Position numbers and translations under genes: made by a program | The notes under the pieces: model-generated | The model's database searches: none | Told to the model about the DNA's origin: nothing | The model's input: the letters and a program-made list of their open reading frames with translations, nothing else | Part shown: piece after piece, positions 1-4,048 of the stretch | Layout: every line of letters starts with the position of its first letter | Numbering within the stretch: the stretch's first letter is position 1 | DNA from: CAYSLZ01 sp964468355 | GTDB taxonomy: Bacteria; Patescibacteriota; Microgenomatia; UBA12405; JAHJSD01 | Assembly: GCA_964468355.1 (NCBI GenBank) | Contig: CAYXSV010000025.1 | Location: 1-5,472 of the forward strand | Direction of reading: 5' to 3' | Length of the DNA: 5,472 nucleotides

Positions 1-21
1 GCCAGTCGGCGAGGCAGGCCG
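1..21. repeat. GC-rich repeat fragment at window edge
   Basis: The reverse complement of these bases contains CCTGCCTCGCCGACT. This matches CCTGCCTCGCTGAGT at 5070-5084 in 13 of 15 positions. The local GC content is far above that of the flanking sequence. It seems to be an inverted, edge-truncated relative of the GC-rich hairpin in the korB 5' end, here read as part of the yraN-like frame. The match is short, so relatedness is an inference. Confidence 0.4.
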
Positions 22-198
22 GAATGGGGGCTTAACCGTGAAAAAATTGGCAGAGTTAAAAAAATGGCTCAGGTTTATCTGGTTAAAAAACAGCCGGAAT
101 ATACAAATTTGCGTATAGATGCGGTTTGTATTGATTTAGATAAAAATTTAGAAGCCGACGATATCCGGCATTACGAAAATATGACTCTTGATATATAA
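1..198 (+). CDS. YraN/UPF0102 family protein, C-terminal part (5' end outside window)
   Basis: The reading frame is open from base 1 and ends at TAA 196-198, giving the last 65 residues. The segment 'EKIGRVKKMAQVYL', then 'LRIDAVCIDLD', then 'IRHYENM' follows the C-terminal pattern of UPF0102/YraN (a K-rich helix, a 'RFDVV' strand and a final 'I-H-x-x-N' motif). YraN proteins have a restriction-endonuclease-like fold and their cellular role is poorly defined. The catalytic N-terminal half lies outside the window and cannot be checked. The first codons (about 1-21) are GC-rich and resemble a repeat also seen near 5070, so residues such as 'SRRGRP' may be repeat-derived. The next gene starts 6 nt downstream, which suggests one transcript. 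The family call rests on about 50 residues. Confidence 0.7.
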   Translation, partial: ASRRGRPEWGLNREKIGRVKKMAQVYLVKKQPEYTNLRIDAVCIDLDKNLEADDIRHYENMTLDI

Positions 199-204
199 TT
201 ATTT

Positions 205-495
205 ATGGTTGACTGGAGGAAATTAATATTCTTAGCAGTGGGGGTAGGTTTAGTTATTCTTCAAAGCTTTTTTTTGGCCTTAGGTTTGACGGTAATTTGG
301 GCGGTTGTTGTCAGTTGGATGGTTGACGACCCCTGGTGGCTGCTTTTTGTAATCGGTTTAGTGACCGATGTTTTTTATTTGACGCCTTTAGGGAAGACAA
401 GTTTAATTTTATTAGGGTTAGGGTTGGCAGTTAAATATTTGAAAAGTATTTTCGGCTTTTCAGAGAGTTATAAAATGAAAGTGAGTAGATTCTAA
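205..495 (+). CDS. small integral membrane protein, possibly MreD-like
   Basis: This 96-residue, strongly hydrophobic protein has about three or four membrane segments (roughly residues 7-20, 22-40, 44-59 and 65-79) and a basic tail. The stretch 'LFVIGLVTDVFYLTPLGKTSLILL' (residues 47-70) resembles the 'GLxxDxxxxxPLG' pattern of MreD, a membrane partner of the cell-shape machinery. MreD is usually around 160 residues, so this would be a short form, and no mreB or mreC is visible. The ATG lies 6 nt after the upstream stop codon. No Shine-Dalgarno sequence is visible, so translation may be coupled to the upstream gene. The next gene begins 1 nt after its stop. A generic small membrane protein remains possible. 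Confidence 0.5.
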   Translation: MVDWRKLIFLAVGVGLVILQSFFLALGLTVIWAVVVSWMVDDPWWLLFVIGLVTDVFYLTPLGKTSLILLGLGLAVKYLKSIFGFSESYKMKVSRF

Positions 496-496
496 C

Positions 497-1741
497 GTGT
501 TACTTGTTACATGTTCCTTGTTACGACTTCTAGTTTTCCTCTTTTGTATTCTTCTGCCTGCCGGTTGGGCAAAACACTGGATTGTTCCAAATAGTTTGGT
601 TAACGGAGTTTTGGTTGACTATTTGATGCCGGATGTTTGGATACAAGATTTGTTTGCGATTATGATCATAATCGCAAAAGTTCAAAGTTCAAAGTTCAAA
701 GTTCAAAAAGTTTTTCCCAGATTACGATTACTGATTACTGATTACTTATTACCCGCCCGCAACGGCTTGCTTGCATGGCGGGCGTGGCCTATTACTCTAG
801 TTTTGATATCTGTGTTACTTTCTCCAATTCCCTTAATTTCAGCCGTTAACTTTGCCCGTTTTTTACTGGCCGTGTCCGCTGCTTGGATAATTTACAAAAA
901 TAAAAATTTACGCCGACCGGCACTAATCGGGTTAGCCGTTGGAGTGATTTGGACAAGTTTGCTGGCCGTTGGTCAGCTTATAAGCCAGGAGACGCTTATC
1001 GGCTGGCAATTTATGGGGGAACCGATATTCACTTCGGGAAGCGGGGGAGTGAAAAAGATTTTTCTTTTCGGCAGGCAGTTGGTTGCGCCGATGGCAGCTT
1101 TTCCTCATGCCAATGTTATGGGTGCTTTTGGATTGCTTTTCTACCTATTAATGAGTGAGGACAAGCACCCCGCCTACGCCTACAAATTATTAAAAATTTC
1201 AAAATATTTGTCTTTTATATTAATTTTGCTCTCTTTTAGCTTACCGGTCTGGTTTTTAACTTTGTTTATTTTAGTTAAACGTCAAATAAAATCGTCGATC
1301 GTAGCATTAATTTGGACGCTTTTGGTTTTTCTTCTACTAGCTACTAGCTACCAATTACCCGCCGGCAACGCCTTGTTTGCATGGCGGGCGTGGCCAGCTA
1401 CTAGTTTCTACCGCCGATGGAGTTTGCTTAAACATTCACTTACGATAATCAAAAATAATCCTTTTTTCGGAGTCGGGTGGGGCGGGTTTGTGAGAAAACT
1501 GCCGCCGTCAACTTTTATGCAGCCGGTTCACAATGTCTTTTTACTTGTTTTAGCTGAACTTGGAATAGTCGGTGTTAGTGGTTTGGTGTTAGTGATTAGA
1601 GATTTTCTGAAGAAAATTAATCTCATCCCCAATTACTTATTACTTATTACTATTTACTTATTACTTTTTTCTCTTGACCACTACTTCTGGACCACCACCC
1701 AAGGCATTTATATGCTTTGGGTGATGATCGCCTTACTTTAA
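497..1741 (+). CDS. O-antigen ligase / Wzy polymerase-like membrane protein
   Basis: This 414-residue polytopic membrane protein starts at GTG 497, 1 nt after the previous stop. The C-terminal half shows the Wzy/WaaL (O-antigen ligase superfamily) signature: 'NNPFFGVGWGGF' (G325-F331), then 'PVHNVFLLVLAELGIVG' (P343 onward), as well as 'FPHANVMG' near residue 202. Family members polymerise or ligate lipid-linked glycans on the outer face of the membrane, so a role in surface polysaccharide is likely, but the substrate cannot be read. Residues about 61-98 are built from three repeat types, and residues about 279-305 hold a second copy of the GC-rich element ('AWRAWP' occurs twice). The last part ends in 'DHYFW'. 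The gene overlaps convergent rplL by 9 nt. The GTG start lies at the edge of a heptanucleotide array and has no Shine-Dalgarno sequence, so the exact N-terminus is uncertain. Confidence 0.75.
   Translation: MLLVTCSLLRLLVFLFCILLPAGWAKHWIVPNSLVNGVLVDYLMPDVWIQDLFAIMIIIAKVQSSKFKVQKVFPRLRLLITDYLLPARNGLLAWRAWPITLVLISVLLSPIPLISAVNFARFLLAVSAAWIIYKNKNLRRPALIGLAVGVIWTSLLAVGQLISQETLIGWQFMGEPIFTSGSGGVKKIFLFGRQLVAPMAAFPHANVMGAFGLLFYLLMSEDKHPAYAYKLLKISKYLSFILILLSFSLPVWFLTLFILVKRQIKSSIVALIWTLLVFLLLATSYQLPAGNALFAWRAWPATSFYRRWSLLKHSLTIIKNNPFFGVGWGGFVRKLPPSTFMQPVHNVFLLVLAELGIVGVSGLVLVIRDFLKKINLIPNYLLLITIYLLLFSLDHYFWTTTQGIYMLWVMIALL
499..533. repeat. imperfect 7-bp tandem array at start of ligase-like gene
   Basis: Units read GTTACTT, GTTACAT, GTTCCTT, GTTACGA, CTTCTAG. 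It encodes the first dozen or so residues of the membrane protein, just after the GTG start codon. A unit length of 7 is not a multiple of 3, so any copy-number change would shift frame. Confidence 0.65.
677..704. repeat. perfect 7-bp tandem repeat, 4 copies of AAAGTTC
   Basis: Four identical AAAGTTC units lie head to tail and are followed by AAAAAG. They lie inside the ligase-like gene and are read as 'KVQSSKFKVQ' in a loop between two hydrophobic segments. As the most perfect array in the window, it is the likeliest site for slipped-strand change. Confidence 0.9.
727..754. repeat. 7-bp tandem array, ATTACTG-type
   Basis: Units read ATTACTG, ATTACTG, ATTACTT, ATTACCC. The array is coding ('LLITDYLLP') and runs directly into the first GC-rich 38-bp element. 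Confidence 0.8.
752..789. repeat. 38-bp GC-rich element, copy 1
   Basis: This copy matches 1358-1395 at 35 of 38 positions, differing at positions 7, 14 and 19. CGCCCGC (754-760) can pair perfectly with GCGGGCG (778-784), giving a hairpin. It is read in frame as 'PARNGLLAWRAW'. An ATTACTG-type heptanucleotide array precedes it and TATTAC follows it. Confidence 0.85.
1334..1357. repeat. 7-bp tandem array, CTACTAG-type
   Basis: Units read CTACTAG, CTACTAG, CTACCAA, then a partial TTA. It runs straight into the second 38-bp GC-rich element. Similar sequence (AGCTACTAG) resumes just after that element at 1396, as if the element sits inside the array. Confidence 0.75.
1358..1395. repeat. 38-bp GC-rich element, copy 2
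   Basis: This is the second copy of the element at 752, in the same orientation and the same reading frame, giving 'PAGNALFAWRAWP'. CCCGCC at its start can pair with GGCGGG at 1383-1388. Both copies follow a heptanucleotide array ending in ATTA. Confidence 0.85.
1632..1666. repeat. 7-bp tandem array, ATTACTT-type, 5 units
   Basis: Units read ATTACTT, ATTACTT, ATTACTA, TTTACTT, ATTACTT. It encodes most of the hydrophobic stretch 'NYLLLITIYLLLF' in the last membrane segment of the ligase-like protein. Confidence 0.85.
1690..1729 (-). other. long imperfect hairpin at the convergent gene ends
   Basis: Arms 1690-1702 and 1717-1729 pair over 13 bp. An inner GCAT/ATGC stem and a 4-nt loop lie beyond a single mismatch. 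In the minus-strand RNA, two positions are U-G wobbles. In the plus-strand RNA, the same positions are C-A mismatches. The fold is therefore better in the rplJ-rplL transcript, starting 4 nt after the rplL stop. No U-tract follows on either strand, so a standard intrinsic terminator is not supported. An mRNA 3'-end stabiliser or weak terminator is possible. The same bases encode the C-terminus of the ligase-like protein. Confidence 0.5.
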
Positions 1742-2170
1742 CTCTACAGAACCACCAGCTTCTTCAATTTTCTTTTTTGCTTCTTCTGCTTGTTCTTTTT
1801 TAGCTCCTTTAAGAATATCAGCCGGAGTGTTTTCGGTTAAATCTTTGGCTTCTTTTAAACCCAAGTCCGGTTTAACCGTTCTTAGGGCCTTGATTACGTT
1901 GATTTTTTTATCTCCGGTATCGGTTAAAATGACGTCAAATTCGCTTTTCTCTTCTGCTTTTTCACCACCAGCCGCAGGTGCAGCGGCAGCCGCAGGAGCA
2001 GCAGCAACTGCTTCTACACCGAATTTGTCTTCTAAGGCCTCAACTAATTCTGAAAGTTCAAGTACAGACAAATCCGCAATTTCATCAATAATCTTATTTA
2101 ATTTTTTGCTTTCCTTGTCCTTTCCGGATTTTTTTTCCGTGTCTTTTTTTGTTTCCTTCTTTTTTGCCAT
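1733..2170 (-). CDS. rplL: 50S ribosomal protein L7/L12
   Basis: This protein forms the dimers of the ribosomal stalk, bound to L10, and recruits translation GTPases. It has 145 residues against about 120-130 normally. The order is a Lys/Glu-rich extension (about 1-22), the dimerisation domain ('LSVLELSELVEALEDKFGVEAV'), an Ala/Pro hinge, and a complete C-terminal domain ('EFDVILTDTGDKKINVIKALR', 'LGLKEAKDL', 'GGSVELK'). The start is fixed by a full-length Shine-Dalgarno sequence just upstream, so the extension is genuine. Its ATG overlaps the rplJ stop by one base (TAATG), and the pair is co-transcribed from the promoter at 2832-2860 under control of the L10 leader. The 3' end overlaps the convergent ligase-like gene by 9 nt. 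Confidence 0.97.
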   Translation of the reverse strand: MAKKKETKKDTEKKSGKDKESKKLNKIIDEIADLSVLELSELVEALEDKFGVEAVAAAPAAAAAPAAGGEKAEEKSEFDVILTDTGDKKINVIKALRTVKPDLGLKEAKDLTENTPADILKGAKKEQAEEAKKKIEEAGGSVELK

Positions 2171-2691
2171 TATTTGTCACCTCCTTTTTCTTTGGCAACT
2201 TGTTTTAAAACTAAAACTAATTTTCTTTGATTGAATTCTAAGGCATTGACAAGGTTGACTAGGGGAGAGTTGAGGCTGTTGACCAGCATAGATAAAAGCG
2301 TTTTTTTGTCAGGTAAGTTAACTAGCTTTTTTATTTTTTCTAGTGGTAAAAATTCACCGTCGAGGACACCAAATTTAAATTTTGGTTTTTCTAGCTCTTC
2401 AGCCATATCGTTAACTGCTTTTAGCGGTGTAATTTGGTCTTCTTGAGCAAGAACTAAAGCTGTCGGGCCGTCAATATCCTTTTCAAGTTTAATGCCGACA
2501 TTTTCCAGTGCTTTTTTAAGAAGAGTGTTTTTGGCTACCTGCATTGAACCGCCGGTTTTTTTGATTTTTTGTCGAAGCTCATTGTTTTGAGCCGCATCCA
2601 AACCTTGATAGTCAATAAAAGCCGCTGATTTAGCTGATTTTATTGATTCGGTTAAGTTTTCTACTTCGTATACTTTTGATTGTTTTGACAT
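2170..2691 (-). CDS. rplJ: 50S ribosomal protein L10
   Basis: L10 anchors the L7/L12 dimers to 23S rRNA at the stalk base and, in many bacteria, represses its own operon. The 173 residues match the family length and pattern: 'AAFIDYQGLDAAQNNELRQ', 'VAKNTLLKKAL', 'GPTALVLA' and 'FGVLDGEFL', followed by a C-terminal helical part that binds L12. The ATG at 2691-2689 lies 8 nt after a GAGG that is buried in the upstream hairpin. The upstream 130 nt contain an L10 leader motif, so autoregulation is well supported. rplL follows with a one-base overlap. The rplK-rplA pair often found upstream is absent; miaB takes that place. Confidence 0.97.
   Translation of the reverse strand: MSKQSKVYEVENLTESIKSAKSAAFIDYQGLDAAQNNELRQKIKKTGGSMQVAKNTLLKKALENVGIKLEKDIDGPTALVLAQEDQITPLKAVNDMAEELEKPKFKFGVLDGEFLPLEKIKKLVNLPDKKTLLSMLVNSLNSPLVNLVNALEFNQRKLVLVLKQVAKEKGGDK
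2177..2187 (-). promoter_or_regulatory. strong ribosome binding site for rplL
   Basis: The minus strand reads AAAGGAGGTGA, with 6 nt (CAAATA) before the ATG. It is complementary to the usual 16S anti-Shine-Dalgarno tail over its whole length. It lies inside the end of rplJ and is by far the best ribosome binding site in the window, in line with the need for several L12 copies per L10. Confidence 0.9.
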
Positions 2692-2717
2692 AATAAAAAC
2701 CTCGGTTCCCCGAGGTT
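2692..2717 (-). terminator. attenuator hairpin overlapping the rplJ ribosome binding site
   Basis: The minus strand has AACCTCGG (2717-2710), a GGAA tetraloop, CCGAGGTT (2705-2698), then TTTATT up to the rplJ ATG. This gives an 8-bp perfect stem with a short U-rich tail. The 3' arm holds GAGG (2703-2700), the only Shine-Dalgarno candidate for rplJ. The hairpin could therefore act as a transcription attenuator, hide the ribosome binding site, or both. The tail is short and interrupted by A, so termination strength is uncertain. Confidence 0.75.
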
Positions 2718-2719
2718 AT

Positions 2720-2754
2720 ACTAGATACTAACTACTTACTACTATCTACTAATT
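2720..2754. repeat. imperfect 7-bp tandem array within the L10 leader
   Basis: Units read ACTAGAT, ACTAACT, ACTTACT, ACTATCT, ACTAATT. The array fills the whole spacer between the L10-binding fold and the attenuator hairpin, so its copy number sets the distance between the two alternative pairing partners. Confidence 0.75.
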
Positions 2755-2831
2755 TGCCTCGGTTGGATTTTTAACCACGTACTAGAGCCAAAATCACGGT
2801 ACACGGCCCAAACTGTCTTTGGCTGACTATT

Positions 2832-2860
2832 ATTTTAACTTTTCTTGACTTTTTTGTCAA
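2832..2860 (-). promoter_or_regulatory. strong promoter for rplJ-rplL
   Basis: The minus strand has TTGACA (2860-2855), a 17-bp spacer, and TAAAAT (2837-2832). This is a perfect -35 box and a five-of-six -10 box at the optimal spacing. The -35 box begins at the first base after the miaB stop codon. The predicted start, near 2824-2825, falls at the L10 leader. Confidence 0.9.
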
Positions 2861-3979
2861 TCAGTAGTCATTAATCATTTTTTCTAAAATTCTCCAGCGC
2901 TTTTTTTTGGTCGGGTGGGGGATGGAATCTTCAAAATTTTCAGCGGCGGCTGTTCCCGGCCGGGGTGAGTATTTGTTGATAAAGGCCCGTTTAAAGCCGA
3001 CTTGTTTGCATAAATCAACTGTATTTTGAAAAGCGGTTTCAGTTTCGCCAGGGAAACCGACAAGCAGGTCTGTGGTTATTTCCGCTTCGGGGACTTTTTC
3101 TTTGATTTTTTCAACTAGATTAATGTAATTTTCCCGGGTATAGCCGCGATTCATTTTTTCAAGAATTTGATTGTTTCCTGACTGCACCGGCAGGTGGATT
3201 TCTCTAGAGATATTTTTATTTTGGCTGATGACATTAATTAATTCATCAGAAAAATCTCGTGGATTAGCTGACATGAATGTAATTTCCTCAACCCCTTCAA
3301 TTTTTGCCGCTGCCTCTAACAGTTCCGCAAAGTTTTCCGTGCCCTGCCAGCCTGCTTGCGGAGCTTGCGGCAGGTTTTCCCAGGTATTTACATTTTGGCC
3401 TAATAGCATTATTTTTTTATATCCTTGTTTTAATGCGCAGTGAACGTCCTTGATAATGTCTTCGGCGGAACGGTAGATTTCTCTTCCGCGGGCATAAGGG
3501 ACAATGCAGTAAGAGCAAAAATGGTTGCACCCGTTGGAAATTGGTACATAGCCCCAATCCTCACTTTCTCTTCGCGGCTGAATATCAAAATTGGCAATAT
3601 CTTCGATTAGCTTGATTTCAACCTTATCACCGATTCGTTTGCGCAGTTTATTTAAATTTGTCCGGCTGTTTCTCAGCGCCCACCCGGCGAGACAACCGGT
3701 AAGGATAACATGTATTTGGTCATTCCGAACTTGTTTCGGAATCGATAGTTCAGATCCTGAAACAAGTTCAGGATGACGCTGGACTATTTTATTAATCAAT
3801 CCATAAACTCTATTTTCGGCCGACTCGCGGACAATACAGGAATTAATAACTACTAAATCTGCTTTTTCAATATTCTCAGCCGGTTGGTATCCCTGTTTTT
3901 CTAAGGCGCTTGCCACTCGTTCTGAATCGGCAAAATTAAGTTGACATCCGAATGTTTTAATAAAATATGTTTTTTTCAT
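2861..3979 (-). CDS. miaB: tRNA-2-methylthio-N6-dimethylallyladenosine synthase MiaB, without TRAM domain
   Basis: This radical-SAM methylthiotransferase adds a 2-methylthio group to i6A37 of tRNAs. From ATG 3979 it has 372 residues. The UPF0004 domain carries cluster cysteines C12 ('TFGCQLN'), C48 ('NSCIVRESAENRVYG') and C96 ('LTGCLAG'). The radical-SAM CxxxCxxC is C151/C155/C158 ('GCNHFCSYCIVPYARGRE'), followed by 'LGQNVNTW', 'HLPVQSGNN', 'TTDLLVGFPGET' and 'YSPRPGTAA'. These residues favour MiaB over RimO or MtaB. C12 agrees with the position in E. coli MiaB and supports this ATG; a TTG at 3997 overlaps the likely -10 box. The usual C-terminal TRAM domain is missing, as the protein ends soon after 'KKKRWRILEK'. 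Residues 68-87 come from an inserted 59-bp repeat. Confidence 0.93.
   Translation of the reverse strand: MKKTYFIKTFGCQLNFADSERVASALEKQGYQPAENIEKADLVVINSCIVRESAENRVYGLINKIVQRHPELVSGSELSIPKQVRNDQIHVILTGCLAGWALRNSRTNLNKLRKRIGDKVEIKLIEDIANFDIQPRRESEDWGYVPISNGCNHFCSYCIVPYARGREIYRSAEDIIKDVHCALKQGYKKIMLLGQNVNTWENLPQAPQAGWQGTENFAELLEAAAKIEGVEEITFMSANPRDFSDELINVISQNKNISREIHLPVQSGNNQILEKMNRGYTRENYINLVEKIKEKVPEAEITTDLLVGFPGETETAFQNTVDLCKQVGFKRAFINKYSPRPGTAAAENFEDSIPHPTKKKRWRILEKMINDY
3344..3376. repeat. GC-rich insertion-like segment in miaB
   Basis: GCTTGCGG occurs twice (3354-3361 and 3363-3370), flanked by CCTGC and GCAGG that can pair. It encodes 'LPQAPQAGWQG' in a variable loop after the 'GQNVNTW' motif. 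It resembles the other GC-rich elements in composition, but I found no clear alignment with them. Confidence 0.4.
3719..3777. repeat. 59-bp double-hairpin palindromic element, copy A (in miaB)
   Basis: The structure is GTC, hairpin ATTCCGAA-CTTGT-TTCGGAAT (3722-3742), an 11-bp spacer, hairpin ATCCTGAA-ACAAG-TTCAGGAT (3754-3774), GAC. The loops CTTGT and ACAAG are also complementary, so the whole element is a quasi-palindrome. It matches 4590-4648 at 52 of 59 positions, with six of the seven differences in the central spacer. miaB reads it on the opposite strand as 'RHPELVSGS...IPKQVRND', between cluster cysteines two and three. Confidence 0.95.
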
Positions 3980-3987
3980 GCTTAAGT

Positions 3988-3996
3988 ATTCTATCA
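3988..3996 (-). promoter_or_regulatory. extended -10 promoter for miaB, near-leaderless
   Basis: The minus strand reads TG-A-TAGAAT (3996-3988), an extended -10 box ending 8 nt before ATG 3979. The expected start falls within about 0-2 nt of the ATG, so the mRNA would be leaderless. No convincing -35 box or Shine-Dalgarno sequence is seen. Confidence 0.6.
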
Positions 3997-4031
3997 AATT
4001 TTGAATTTATACTAGCTACTAATCTCAAGGG

Positions 4032-4040
4032 TGTTATAAT
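4032..4040 (+). promoter_or_regulatory. extended -10 promoter for korA, near-leaderless
   Basis: TG-T-TATAAT is a consensus extended -10 box. It ends 8 nt before ATG 4049, the same spacing as on the miaB side. The predicted start (about 4047-4049) leaves essentially no 5' UTR. No good -35 box or ribosome binding site is present. Confidence 0.7.
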
Positions 4041-4048
4041 TGTTCACG

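Larger units (their letters stand above)
2692..2825 (-). ncRNA. L10 leader (autoregulatory 5' UTR of rplJ-rplL)
   Basis: The minus strand carries the recognisable L10-leader pieces: GCCAAAGACAG (2823-2813) and, further on, AAATCCAACCGAGGC (ending at 2756). These pair as GCC/GGC and GUUUGGG/UCCAACC around an AGA/GA kink-turn-like internal loop. CCGUGUAC (2806-2799) pairs with GUACGUGG (2782-2775) as the distal stem. In known L10 leaders, L10(L12)4 binds this kink-turn and switches off the operon. Here CCGAGG of the kink-turn strand can also pair with CCUCGG (2715-2710), the 5' arm of the downstream hairpin, so the two folds can exclude each other. The predicted transcription start lies at or just before the first stem. 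Confidence 0.85.

Noticed and set aside
677..754. Short direct repeats that might be read as a CRISPR array
   Set aside because: The units are 7 bp, contiguous and without spacers, and lie within an open reading frame. They are simple tandem repeats.
949..1158. Second plus-strand frame inside the ligase-like gene, as a frameshift fragment
   Set aside because: The 414-residue frame is continuous with conserved motifs on both sides, so no frameshift is needed.
1827..2234. Plus-strand open frame opposite rplL
   Set aside because: It is the antisense shadow of a certain ribosomal protein gene; the Ala/Ser-rich peptide only mirrors the L7/L12 hinge codons.
2848..2860. TTGAC-AAAAAA-GTCAA inverted repeat as a miaB terminator
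   Set aside because: The stem is only 5 bp with an A/T loop and no U-tract. The TTGACA is better explained as the rplJ -35 box.
3980..3997. TTG at 3997 as the miaB start
   Set aside because: It overlaps the extended -10 box, and ATG 3979 places the first cluster cysteine at residue 12, as in E. coli MiaB.
4040..4048. TTG at 4040 as the korA start
   Set aside because: Its first T is the last base of the TATAAT box, and the family N-terminus fits ATG 4049.
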